DNA from: Balamuthia mandrillaris
Lineage: Eukaryota; Discosea; Longamoebia; Balamuthiidae
Length of the DNA stretch: 64,000 bases
Direction of reading: 5' to 3'
Assembly: GCA_031835245.1 (NCBI GenBank)
Contig: JAVKOQ010000054.1
Span: forward strand, 1-64,000
The notes beneath the pieces are model-generated. The model did not search any database, had not been told where the DNA came from, and saw only the letters and a list, made by a program, of their open reading frames with translations. This document shows positions 11,900 through 22,402 of this stretch, in pieces. How positions within the stretch are numbered: position 1 is the first letter of the stretch; each line of letters starts with the position of its first letter. The position numbers were made by a program, and so were the translations under genes.

Positions 11900-12239
11900 T
11901 TACTCACTTGCAGGCTTGCTTTCTTTTCTTTCTTTTCTTTCTTTTTTGTGTCTTCCATCCCATCTTCGTCACCTGTTCGCTCTTCTCTTCACCCATCAAT
12001 TTTCTTCTATTTTCACCAATGTTTTTTTTTTCATTAATTATTTCTATTAAATCTATCTTCTCATTGGATGGCTTTTGGTGATGGTTGTTTTTTGGTCTTT
12101 GTTTCCGTTTTGTTGTAGTTTTTTTTGAGCTACGTACGTACGACAAAAAAAAACAGTTTTGCTGTTCGCTGCAATAGTAAGAACAACACAGCACAGCAAA
12201 GGCAAACAAAAGTAGTGAGAACGAACTTGTTTGCTTGCT
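11900..12239. other. Intergenic, no supported gene
   Basis: Pyrimidine-rich (TTTC)n near 11925-11942 followed by AT-rich sequence. It probably contains the promoter of the large minus-strand gene. Open frames are short and show no domain. Confidence 0.5.
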
Positions 12240-12848
12240 TCTTGGCTTGCAACAGCTATGTGGACTTGCTTCCTTGGATGGAAAAGCTCGCTGCTGATAC
12301 TTCTTCAGCAAAGAGATGAAACCAAGGGAGTAGGTCTGCGTGCATGACACAACAGCTGTGCGGACTTGCTTCCTTGGGCTGAAAAGCTCGCTGCTGCTGA
12401 TGCTTCATTCAGCAAAGAGATGAAACCAAGGGAGTAGGCCTGCATGCACTATGCAACAGCTGTGTGGACTTGCTTCCTTGGATGGAAAAGCTCGCTGCTG
12501 ATACTTCTTCAGCAAAGAGATGAAACCAAGGGAGTAGGTCTGCGTGCATGACACAACAGCTGTGCGGACTTGCTTCCTTGGGCTGAAAAGCTCGCTGCTG
12601 CTGATGCTTCATTCAGCAAAGAGATGAAACCAAAGGAGTAGGTCTGCGTGCGCTACGCAACAACTGTGCGGACTTGCTTCCTTGGGCAGAAAAGCTTGCT
12701 GCTGATGCTTCATTCAGCAAAGAGATGAAACCAAGGGAGTAGGCCTGCATGCACTATGCAACAGCTGTGTGGACTTGCTTCCTTGGATGGAAAAGCTCAC
12801 TGCTGATGCTTCATTCAGCAAAGAGATGAAACCAAGGGAGTAGGTCTG
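12240..12848. repeat. Six-copy tandem repeat, unit about 102 bp
   Basis: The phrase AGAGATGAAACCAAGGGAG recurs, with minor changes, at 12312, 12416, 12516, 12620, 12721 and 12822, giving unit lengths of 104, 100, 104, 101 and 101. Units come in two flavours (TTGGATGG...GATACTTC and TTGGGCTG...CTGATGC). The first two are repeated as a pair in units three and four, so the array also grew by about 204-bp dimers. Open frames on the minus strand just follow the repeat. Confidence 0.95.
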
Positions 12849-13159
12849 CTGGGATGAAGGACAACATTCCTTTGAACCTGCTTACGCCCAGGCTTGATGC
12901 TGTTGCACCACCTGTGGTACGCGATGATCGGCAAACAAAAGAGCTGAAGCAAGAGTGGTAGTTCTGAGAGTGCATAAGATGTTCGGTTGGTTGGTTAGTT
13001 AGTTGGTGGTTCAAAAAAAAGAAACAAGAGAATGAGTTGAGAAGTAAGCAGGTTCCGAGCCAGCTTGTGTGTCGGTCCCCGAGGTCTTTATGGCTCTCAT
13101 GTCGTCATGAAAGTCTCAAACATTTCGTCTCTTCCTTTTTCTCTTCTCAGCCTTCTGCT
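12849..13159. other. Spacer between repeat blocks, nothing recognised
   Basis: About 310 bases with a short GGTT/AGTT tract near 12985-13005 and no coding, RNA or regulatory signal that I can support. Confidence 0.5.
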
Positions 13160-13404
13160 GCTTCCTCGCGTTCTCTGCCTCAGGCGGCTTCGCCGCCTTC
13201 GGCAGGTGGCCTTCAGCCACCCTCTAGAAGCCTGGTAGACCCACATTTTCAACAGAAAAAGTGGGAAAGCGACATTTGTCTCGCGATTCCACCGGAAATT
13301 GCACTTTTGCGGCCTTGGGCCGCTTCCTCGCGTTCTCCGCCTCAGGCGGCTTCGCCGCCTTCGGCAGGTGGCCTTCGGCCACCCTCTAGAAGGCCGGTAG
13401 ACCC
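13160..13404. repeat. Two 83-bp GC-rich repeats, each with two hairpins
   Basis: Copy 1 is 13160-13242 and copy 2 is 13322-13404, differing at four of 83 positions and separated by 79 unrelated bases. Each contains AGGCGGC-TTC-GCCGCCT, a perfect 7-bp stem with a 3-base loop. Copy 2 also has GGTGGCC-TTC-GGCCACC, a second perfect stem, which is slightly decayed in copy 1. Both copies end in GGTAGACCC. In copy 2 that end runs straight into telomeric repeats. Confidence 0.9.
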
Positions 13405-13421
13405 CTAACCCTAACCCTAAC
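13402..13421. repeat. Interstitial telomeric repeat
   Basis: Three CCCTAA units in the same orientation as the chromosome end, 13.4 kb inside it. They start directly at the end of the second 83-bp hairpin repeat and stop about 18 bases before a truncated ankyrin coding frame. The placement marks a former chromosome end or a telomere-healing or fusion junction. Confidence 0.9.
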
Positions 13422-13438
13422 ACCCAACCCAGGGCCTT

Positions 13439-13738
13439 ATGTTGAACCTCGACACATCAGATATCTGTGATGTGGTACGAGGAGGTCATCTGGAGTGCGT
13501 TCGTTGGTTGCTGGCTGGAGATTGTCAACCCTATATTTCCACCTCTGTTGACAGGTTGAACACAAGAACGATCCTCAGAACTGCCATTATTCTCGGTGAC
13601 CTCGATGTTTGCTGCTTCATAAAACAGAGTTTCCAGGGCCATTTCACAAAGGGTACCAGTTATTCCCTCCGCAAGGTCGCCACGCGGAATGGACACCCGG
13701 AAATCGAACGGTGGCTCCAAAAGACTGTGATCGCATAA
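13439..13738 (+). pseudogene. Truncated ankyrin-repeat gene fragment
   Basis: A 99-residue open frame containing CDVVRGGHLECVRWLLAG and later VATRNGHPEIERWLQ, both of the ankyrin type seen in the F-box/ankyrin protein at 39369-40688. There is no F-box and no room for one: the frame begins 18 bases after the internal telomeric block. An AATAAA follows the stop at once (13739). I read it as the 3' remnant of a host ankyrin gene cut by a chromosome-end event. A short functional protein is possible but less likely. Confidence 0.55.
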
Positions 13739-14071
13739 CAATAAACGTTTATTTGCTATAATCACTCGGCCACCAGGTAGGTGATGGTGTCGATGTCTGC
13801 TTCCGCTCCAGCTGCCGCTGGTGACATGAAAGACGACCACGGTGACAATCACCAAACCCATGAAGGACCTTCCTTTCAATCCAAAGACACAACAGCAAAT
13901 GTGGGACACACAAATCAGTTTCCTTGTTCCTCCCGGCTGAGTTCTCCATTTTTGCTACCACAACTGAGCTTTGCAGCTTTTTCTCGGCATGGAATGAACG
14001 CAAGGGTGGAAAGAGATATGGACGCAACTCATATTTATCCAGATGGCTAGTCGAGCACGAGTTTCAAAGTG

Positions 14072-14114
<43 letters not shown>

Positions 14115-14351
14115 CCCCCTCCTCCTTTACTTCTTTTCTTACGAGTTGTTGTTTGCTCTCGCAGAGAGAGAAAGTACTTGCATGAGGATCTGGTGAATGG
14201 ACCTTGCAACACTCACTCCACATGAAAGCCTCTCGTGTATTGATTCTATGTATGCAACAATTTGCTACTTCTTTCCTCGTTCCCTGCTTCTTTGTGTCTC
14301 TCAACTCAATCAAGAAACGGAATCTACTTACATTTTTTCTTGCTGGATACG
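13739..14351. other. Intergenic with (CT)n tract, no supported gene
   Basis: Downstream of both the ankyrin fragment (+) and the HalD-like gene (-). It contains a (TC)n tract at about 14072-14112 and an AATAAA at 13739. Open frames of about 90 codons exist on both strands (13781-14050 +, 13749-14027 -), but neither shows a domain and each overlaps the other. Confidence 0.5.
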
Positions 14352-15294
14352 TTAAACTGTTCTCCCAAAGAACTTGAGGCGAGTGTATTCGTTCAACATG
14401 ACGCCCGGTTTGGTCTCGTAGCTGAGCACAGCCAACACTCGTGGCACAGAGCCTTGCACTTCAGTCACCCGATGCAACGAGTTTCTTCCACAAAACAAAA
14501 GGAGAGTACCAGGCTCCATCGGTAGCCTTCTCTTCCGGTTCTCTTGCTCTTCTTCTGATCCTCCTTCATCGTCTTCGTTGGCAGCAGTTCTCAAGATGTG
14601 GTCCACTTGCTTGTAATGAGGGTCTAATGGAGTTCTGAGGTTGGGCACGTATTCGAAATGGCCTCCTTCCTCAGGAGACTGCAGCAATAAAGTGACCGCG
14701 AACTCTCCACGGTCAAAGTGCCAGCCGAGGTTGTCTCCTTGGTTGTAGATGTGGATGTTGAGTGCGCCCAGAGGGTCAGCTGTTCGATAGAGCTTCTCTT
14801 TGCCCAACACCTGTGACCACAGAGGACCCCTTAGTTCGAACGTGTTTGTTGTTGTTGTTGCAAAGTAACACACACCACAAATAAAAGCAATAAAAAAAAA
14901 GGGACATGGGACTTACTGCTGCCAAAAAGTCGGTCAAAGCATCCCAATGAAAGACCTGAGCAACAGGATTAGCGTCAGAGATCTGGTCATAGGTGACACA
15001 GGTCTTTGCAGAACGCTGACTACGGTTCCTAGGGTGATCCTCATCCAAGGTTGGGTCCTCCTGTTCCAAGTAGACGTTGTGCGCGTTATCGCTGTGGTAG
15101 GCCACGCCAGAGGCTTGCACGTGCAGCACCTCCTCGACGCTCTTCCTGCACACGCTCTCGTCCTTCAGGAAGCCAGGCAGCGCGCAGTGGCCTTGTTCCT
15201 CCAACTGGTGGCGCAACTTGGCGAGCAGGCCCTGCCCCTCCTCGCTGTCCAGCTGATCCACGGGATATCGTTCCAGGTTGACGTGTTGCGCCAT
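14352..15294 (-). CDS. HalD/ArpA-like 2-oxoglutarate Fe(II) oxygenase
   Basis: Two exons, 15294-14917 and 14810-14352, joined in phase 0 across a 106-base intron (GTAAGT...CACAG) to give 278 residues. The C-terminal half carries the iron site: WHFDRGEF (HxD), then GGHFEYVPNLR, GTLLLFCGRNSLHRV with the distal His, and PRVLAVLSYETKPG with the 2-oxoglutarate-binding Arg. This is the arrangement of bacterial and eukaryotic HalD/ArpA-type 2OG enzymes acting on small molecules or amino acids. The HxD (not HxG/HxA) predicts hydroxylation rather than halogenation. The substrate is unknown. The start ATG at 15294 gives MAQHVNLERYPVDQL. No signal peptide is visible, so it is probably cytosolic. It is divergent from the TPR-SET gene. 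Confidence 0.85.
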
Positions 15295-15837
15295 CCTGTC
15301 TTTCTTCTCCGTTTTTTATTATTTTTCTGCTTCACAAAAAAAGAAATGAAAAGATAAGGTGGGCGGCAGGTGGTAGACAGCAAGCAGAACGAGAGCCTAT
15401 TCAGTCAAGAGGCTGTTTACGTCGTTGCCTTGTGCGGCTGATGGGTTGCGCTGTACGCAATCCTTAGGCCAGTTGTTCTGTCAGGAATTTCCCTGGGCTC
15501 CTACCACCACGTTCTTTGTGCGCGTGCTAAGGATTAGTTTAGAAACGCTCTCTATGTTTGGGGGCGGCCATTGGTTTATTGTGGAGCAACACGTTCTGTT
15601 TCTTCACTTTACCTCTGTTCTGTGGATAGTGAACATGTGGAGAAAGTGATGGACCAAAACACACGGCTTGGGTGGCTCGTTTGTTTTATGAAAATTATAT
15701 AAGGTTTTTTTAGATGGTTAGGGAGGGTTAGTTTCACCAAGGGTCGCCACAAACAAAAAATAAAACAAAAAGCAAAATCATAAACAATCAACAGCACAAA
15801 ACTAACAAGCTGGAGGGAGCATGCTGCTGACACCGCA
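15295..15837. other. Divergent promoter region
   Basis: 540 bases between the start codons of the HalD-like gene (-) and the TPR-SET gene (+). It must hold both promoters. I see no conserved motif that I can name and no credible small gene. Confidence 0.5.
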
Positions 15838-18252
15838 ATGAACCGCCAAACGAGAAAGGAAGCAAAGAAACAAACCAGAGCGAGCTCCAGTTCAGATGCT
15901 TTCACCAATACAAGCGCTAGCAGAGAACTGGAGGCTGTGTTGCGCCGGCTGGTTGGTGGTGCACCCACCGATGCCCGACCCCAACCCATGTCCCGAGAGG
16001 AGATCCTTGAGGGATATCGTGCCTTTAGGGGTGAAATGAAGGCGCAGAGCAGCATGTATTCCTTGCGGGCCTCCGTTGCTGCTCCTTTTATGCACAAAAC
16101 CAACTCTGACGGAAGAACTGCACTCAAGGACAAGAAACCCGTTCCGTTGCGTTGCATGACACTCAACAATGTACACGAGGGCAAAGTCTTCTACTGCCGC
16201 ACCATTGAGGATGCCTGCCGGGCGACGGCGCTCATCAGCATTGTGGAGGATCAGGAAGGACAGGTCACCCGGTTAGCGCTTTACAACTACGCCATGCCAA
16301 CGGCAGTTCCTGAGGCAGTGCTCCCACGAGGTACTCGCTTGGCCCTTCTCGATCCTTTTTACAAGATGGCGATGGACGGACAGCCCGTGCTACGCTGCGA
16401 CAACCCAGCCGCAGTGGTGGTCTTCGATCCCACTGAATGTTTTCCTGGAGAGGAAAAAGAAGAAAGAGCACCAGAAACTGCTGACATGGAAGCCCAAGCT
16501 AACGCCTGGAAGCAACAAGGCGTTAAGCACTTTTCTGAGCAGCGCTTTGAGGACGCTGTTTCCTGCTTCAGCAAAGCCCTACAACTGGACCCCAACAATG
16601 CTGTCGTGTTGTCCAATCGGGCTCAATGCTATCTTCACCTGCAGCATCCGTGGCGAGCCTGGCTCGATGCTTCTCAAGCACTTTCCCTCGACCCTTCGTC
16701 TGTCAAGAGCCACTTTCGCAGTGCCACCGCTTTAGTTCAGCTGGGTCGCTTTGATGATGCCGCTCATCATATGCAACTGCTGGAAAAAAGAGCTCTGAAT
16801 GATCCCGCGGTAAGAAAGCTTGCAGCCGATCTTGTCCGACAAAGAGCAGAAGGTAACTGATGGCCTTTTTTGTTATTTATTCCTCTTTGTGGTCCTCCCC
16901 TTCCTATCTTTTTTGTCATTCAGTGTTGCTTGCCTTTTCCTCATTGGCAGAGATTCTATAAAGCGGAGCAGGGCGCATATGACATCATGGCCATGGAAAC
17001 AGAAACAAAGAAATCGACTCTCAAGAACCACCTCGTGGGTCATTCTGACTTTCGCTCTCCTAGCGTCAAAGTAGTTCCTGTTATGGAGAACAACAAAGGG
17101 CGGGGAGTTGTGGCCACGACGTCGCTATCCCCCGGTACCCTTGTGTTTGCATCCAAGGCGCTTGCATCAGCCTTTCCCCATGACCTGGCTGAGCGTCGCA
17201 CTGGCCTCAACGTGGATGTGCAAACTCGGTCCTTGACCACTGGCGCTCATGAGGCTATGACGATAACCATCATTCAGCGCCTTAGGCACGCTTCACCTGA
17301 TGACGTTTCAGCCTTTTATCAGCTCTTTTCTGGCGGCTACTCTTCAACTGGCAAACTGAAAGATGGCCAAGTGTCAGACGAAACGAAAGGGAAAGTCGCA
17401 CCTACTGCTCCTGTGATCGACATGGACTGTATCAAAGCCATCATTCGCTTCAATTCCTTTGGTCCTCACCCTTTCTCTGAGGACTTTTCTTCAGAAGATT
17501 CCGCATTGATGGAAAAGCCTACTGGCTTGTGGCTTGACCCTTCTTACTTGAATCACTCCTGCCAACCTAACTGCAACTACTTCTTTGTCGGAGACTTCAT
17601 GTTCGTGGTCACTGCAACCCAGATCGCTGCTGGCGAAGAGCTGACAGTTGCCTATCTACCTCCCTTTCTCTCCTTTTCCCAGCGCCAATCAAAGTTGCTC
17701 TCCGGCTGGAAGTTTGAATGTCGTTGCCCTCGCTGCGCTCCTTTCCTCCCTTCCTCTCTCTGTTCTTCTGCTTCTCCTTCCTCACTTCTGTCAACAAAGG
17801 AGAAGGAATTTATGGACGAATGTGAAGCACTCTTGCAGAGAGGGGGCGTGACCAAAACAGAAGCCGAGGACGTGTTAGCCCGCATTGATGCTCTGGGCGC
17901 CAGCGACTCTTTGATGGGTGCCCCATTGCTTCCGTTGCTAACGCTGCTGTCAAACCTCTTCTATGACGACCCAGAACGGTGCTACAAGTACTGCGATAGG
18001 GCCGCAAGTCTCGCTGCTTCTGTGGTCGGTACAGGACACAGCCAAGCGGAGACGGCCCTTCTCTCCAAGGCATGTTTTTTGGTGGAAAACGGCCGGATGG
18101 AGGAAGCGCAGAGCATCGTGCGCACCGCCATCAGAGCGCACAACCGCGCCCACTGCATTCCACCAGAGGATACCACGCACTTTGCCCGAGTGTTCATCCC
18201 TCACTTCCCCGCTCTCTGCATCTTCGTGGGAGGTTATCCCCCCGCAGAATAA
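15838..18252 (+). CDS. TPR and SET domain protein (putative lysine methyltransferase)
   Basis: Two exons, 15838-16809 and 16951-18252. Donor GTAAGA at 16810 and acceptor GGCAG at 16950 join in phase 0, giving NDPA then RFYKAEQGAYDI and a 757-residue protein. A later GTAACT at 16853 would run into a stop and was rejected. Residues about 225-325 hold TPR motifs (AWKQQGVKHFSEQRFEDAV, SKALQLDPNNAVVLSNRA). The SET domain starts at GRGVVATTSLSPG and includes LNHSCQPNC, GEELTVAYLPPF and the post-SET-like cysteines FECRCPRC, where AdoMet and zinc should bind. It belongs to the SMYD/TPR-SET group, which methylates lysines on histones or other proteins. The C-terminal 150 residues look helical, TPR-like. 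The actual substrate is unknown. Confidence 0.88.
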
Positions 18253-18346
18253 AAAGCTAAAATTTTAGAGGAAAAAAACTTTTTAATATTAAGCAAAAAA
18301 AACGCGCATAGAAGAGAGAGAGCAAGGCAACACAAAACGCTAGCAG

Positions 18347-18492
18347 ATGGAGGATTTGCCTGACGAGCTGGTGCTTCACATATTTCATTATTTGAGCGTG
18401 GAGGTAAAAGATGTTGCAACAAAACTTTAGCTTCCTGATCTAACTCTGCTCTTCTGCTCTGCTGTCCGCCATCGTTTTCTTAATGCGTTTTT

Positions 18493-18524
<32 letters not shown>

Positions 18525-18542
18525 TGTCTCTCTCTCTCTCTG

Positions 18543-18575
<33 letters not shown>

Positions 18576-19854
18576 TTGCTACGCTTTTGTCATATTAAAA
18601 GGAGTTGGTGTCGTTTAGCCTGACGGGAAAGCGTTGGTTGAATCTCAGCATTGAACCACAGTTCTGGTTCGTTATTTTGTTTTGTCTTCTCCACAGAGAT
18701 AAGTACAGAGAGTGACAGCATCTGGATAGGCGGTCCTTCGCAAAGGAAGCTACCTCTGGCATTGTTGAGATCGAAGATGGACTTGTAGAGGACTGGAAGA
18801 GTTTTTACCGCACTTACCTTCATCACAGGGCGCCAGAAACGATTGCATTGGACCTGCAGACTCTCTTTCTCATGAAGCGGCTTTGTCTTCCTTCCTCTTC
18901 TCCTGACTTCTTGCAGCTTTACGCCTACGTCTACTACAACCAGCCGGACAATGATACGCGCCAGACGTTGTGCCTTGATATCGCTGAGGTGAGTACAAAG
19001 AATAGCAAACGAAGTGCCGTAGGAAGCACTAACTGTCTTTCTTCATGCAACCTAGTCTCAACTTGACAGAATGAAGCTTCAGCTGACTCTCACGTTTAAG
19101 CCAAAGGAATCCCAGTGCCCTGTGTTCTTTTATGGCCAGGTTCGTGCTCCTTTCCTCCGTCTTTTCTATGCTTCTGCCATTCGCTGCTGCTGCTCTCTTC
19201 CTCGCTCTCTCTCTCTCTCGTCTCATGTCTATTGTCCTTGTTTCTGTTGCTCTTTCACACAGCATGGTTTGCAGAGCACTGTGGAAGTTGTAGCAATCAA
19301 CAGGAGGGCAGACAATCCCATTATGGTTATCTCAAGAAACAGTCACTTCTATAGGGCTGGCCGTGGTTCCAAATATCATTTTGTGAGCGGTGAAGTGGGC
19401 ATCAAAATAACCTTACTCTCTAACCGCCGTTTAGAGGCTCTGGCAGAAGCCCTTGGATTGGACAAACAGAGTAATGCTTACTATTGCCGTTTTATGTTTT
19501 CTTTTTAGATACTGTTGTTCTCATTCTTGTTTACTTCTTCGTTGTTTCTTTCTTGTTGTTGCAGCATTCACTGCAAACACTCAAAGGATGATATCTGTGG
19601 ATCACAACACGGCCCGCTTTGAAAGCAGCGATACTGTGAACTGGAGGTATAAACAAACAATGAAGCTTCCAGTGGATCGTGCCTGACTTTATTTATGTCT
19701 TCCATAACATTACAGGCTGCGACAAGAGACTGGAGGACCAAGCAACGCACGCATCGGGCAGGTTGTTTCTGTTGGCATAGACCTCAACCTTCCCCGCCTT
19801 TATCAGGCCGTCACCTTCCCAATGCAAGCGAACGAAGAGAATGACCAGCTGTGA
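18347..19854 (+). CDS. F-box protein with unrecognised C-terminal domain
   Basis: Exon 1 (18347-18403) encodes MEDLPDELVLHIFHYLSVE and joins in phase to an exon from 18602 encoding ELVSFSLTGKRWLNLS. Together they form a canonical F-box that should bind Skp1 in an SCF ubiquitin ligase. Later coding blocks follow good splice signals: AKEATSGIVEIEDGLVEDW (to GTGAGT near 18989), LQLTLTFKPKESQCPVFFYG (to GTTCGT near 19141), an exon after CACAG near 19262, one after TTGCAG near 19565, and the last ending NEENDQL with the stop at 19852-19854. The second intron is not settled: donor GTTCGT at 18667 is likely, but a stop in frame near 18713 leaves the acceptor unclear. The substrate-binding part has no repeats that I recognise. 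Confidence 0.75.
18489..18588. repeat. (CT)n tract in F-box intron 1
   Basis: About 100 bases of CT with scattered GTCT steps, pyrimidine-rich on the transcribed sense strand. It fills much of the intron between 18404 and 18601. Confidence 0.9.
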
Positions 19855-20046
19855 GGGCACCGGCGCGCCGAACAACGAACGGCCCATCCTGCTCGTAATT
19901 GCGCTGCTCCGCTCTTCTCGTTGTTGCTTGTGCAAACCCCCTTCCTGTCGTTATGTAATTTCCACCCATTCACCCAATCAAAAAAAAGACTTAGAACAAC
20001 AACAACAACAACAACGAGGAGGAGAAAAAAAAAGGAGAAGAAGAAG

Positions 20047-20581
20047 ATGCAGGCAGCACCGCTCAGCCAAGAAGAGTTGGCACATCTTGTTGAGAAAACC
20101 AAGTGTTCGTACTGCCCTGCCGTTTCCTCGCCCTTTGTTTTTATGGCTTTTTGGAAAAATAATTTATGTCCAACTCAAAAAAAACACTATAGATACTGCA
20201 GAAGAGCTCAAAGCCCTCCATCAAAAGCATAACTTTCATGAAGCGGGAGGCATCCACCGAGATGAGTTTGAGAAAGTGCTCGCTGACATGTTCCAAGTGG
20301 ACGTGAACAAGGATGCTGTCCTTATTTCGGTGCGTATGCTCCTTTTTATTGTGGCTTTTATTATGTGTCACAACCTAAAGTTGGGGTTGTGTCGCCACAG
20401 AGATTGTTCGAGCAGTTCGATGCAGACCACAACGGCATCATCGACTTTCAAGGTACTTTTTTTCCTCTGGCGTTTTTTAAGTGACACCAAACTCACCGTA
20501 AGCGCTTACATCAGAATTCGCAACCGGCTTGTCCATGATCTATTCAGAAGATCCCAAAGATAAGCTTGCCTGTGCGTTATA

Positions 20582-20612
<31 letters not shown>

Positions 20613-22071
20613 GCTTCTCGGTTCTTTGGTCTCTCGTTTCTCTGAAACTCTTTTCTTGTTTCCAATCGCTAGTCGTGTTCAGCATCTTTGATCTTGATGG
20701 CGATGGAAAAATAACCAAGGTACTCAACGCCTTCCACCACTTGTTGTGCGTCATCAAAGAAAATGTGCAGCAAAGAAAGGCTCACTCTACCTCCTTGGTC
20801 TCTTCCCAAAGAACGAGTTCACAGCCATCGTTCAAACCCTCTGGCAAAATGATGTGTGCCAAAAGTTGTTTGACTTTGCCATTGACGACAAGCAAATAAC
20901 GGGTGTCCGAGTGTTCGTGGAGCACTTCTTCCACGAAGCTGATCTCAACAAGGATGGCGTCATCGACTGGAATGAGTTCCAACAGGTCGCCAGTAAGTAT
21001 GCCCACGCCAAACCCGACCACAAGCTCCAGGTCATGACCCATCAAACGGGTGGCCATGTCGATGCCTTCAAAGTTCTTGAAGGAGGCAAGATCAGGAAGA
21101 GCGTGTCTCTCAAGGAATATAGGTTGGATGGAACTCTCTCCTTGCTCTTCTCCTCCTTTCTTTCTTCTTCGCCTCTCCTCCTGTACTAACGTCGCCAAAA
21201 AGCTTCTATGCCAAGTTGCATTCCGATTACAGCTTCATGATTCCCTACGCTCCAACTTTGTACCAGGTCGAGGAGCAGGGAGATCAAAGTACGTTCTCTC
21301 CTATATATTGAAATGTGCCTCTGTTACTGAATACACTGCCATGTAAAAGAATATGTGATAATGGAGGATTTGACGGCACCCTTCAAGAAGCCCTGTGTGG
21401 CCGACTTCAAGATAGGCATCACCTCTGCCGGCGAGGATGCCTCCCCCGAAAAGAGGGAAGCCATGAGGAAGAAAGACATGGAGAGCACCACCGTTAGCCT
21501 GGGAATGAGAATTACCGGCATGAAAGTGTGGGATGTGAAGAAAGGAGACTATGTGCGCTACACCAAGACTTGGGGCCGAGATGTTACCATCGAAAAAACC
21601 AAGGAGGCCGTCTCATTGTTCTTTCACAATGGAGAGCGAGTGCGCAAGGAGATCGTCGCGCTGGCTCTCGAGAAGGCCACCGCCATTTTGGAGTTTATGA
21701 AAAACCAAAGGCATTCCAGGTTCTACTCCAGCTCCTTGTTGTTCCTGTACGACGGTGACACATCTCAGCCTCCTTCCTTGACCTTGAAGATGTAAGTTGC
21801 TCCTTGGACTTTTTCTTCCTTGTTTGTTGGCGTCTTTTTATTTGTTGTTTTGTATTGTTTTTTCATGGTTGTTGTGTCCATTCGTTCTCTTGTTGTTCCG
21901 GAACATATGCTGACAGACGCTGTTTCCTGCTTTAACTAACTTTCTCCTGCTAGGATTGACTTTGCTCATGTGCATCCGATCAAGGACGGAGGGCTGGACG
22001 ATGGGTACATCTTTGGCGTGACCAACCTCCTTCACCACTTGGAAGAGATCGAAAAGGAGGCTTCCGCCTAA
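20047..22071 (+). CDS. EF-hand / inositol polyphosphate kinase fusion protein
   Basis: The N-terminal part is a calcium-binding module. Loops DADHNGIIDF, DLDGDGKITK and DLNKDGVIDWNE fit the EF-hand consensus, and LKALHQKHNFHEAGGIHRDE precedes them as in recoverin/calcineurin B-like proteins. The C-terminal part is an IPK-family kinase: PCVADFKIGITSAG (PxxxDxKxG), VSLGMRITGMKVW, SSSLLFLYDG, and IDFAHVHP...DDGYIFGVTNLLHHL with the metal-binding Asp. IPK enzymes phosphorylate inositol phosphates (IP3 3-kinase, IPMK or IP6 kinase activities). The exact class cannot be set from motifs alone. At least eight exons; (CT)n fills the intron near 20581. I chose the ATG at 20047 (MQAAPLSQEELAHL); the stop is 22069-22071. 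The fusion suggests direct calcium control of inositol phosphate synthesis, an inference. Confidence 0.85.
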
Positions 22072-22402
22072 ACATGAAAAAGAGAACCCCTCCCCCCACT
22101 GTTCGGACGTTTCCGGTCCGGTCTGCTTTCGTGAACTCGCGACAAACTTTAGCACTTTGTAGTTTAGCTCTTGTTATATTTTTAAAGTTTATTCAAATTG
22201 CAACTTCCGCCAAAGCTTGCTGTTCTTTTCTTTTGCCTCCTCTATTCCTGGTTGCTGGTTTGATGTTTTGGTCACGCAAACTGAAGAGAAGGAAAAGAAT
22301 GAAGTGTGTTGAAAACAGAAGAGGTTTGTTTTTTTAATAGTTCAGTTTGGAGTTTAAAGATGAGAGAGAGAGAGAGAGAGAAAAAAAAAGCGGTAAAACG
22401 TT
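22072..22402. other. Gap between convergent genes
   Basis: 3' flanks of the EF-hand/IPK gene (+) and the small membrane protein (-). It contains a (GA)n tract at about 22361-22381 and a run of A. No gene seen. Confidence 0.6.

Noticed and set aside
12240-12848. Possible CRISPR array
   Set aside because: The units are contiguous 100-104-bp tandem copies with no unique spacers, in a eukaryotic subtelomere.
16810-16860. Donor GTAACT at 16853 and a stand-alone 340-residue TPR protein
   Set aside because: GTAAGA at 16810 joins in phase to the SET exon, giving the known TPR-SET arrangement; the alternative hits a stop.
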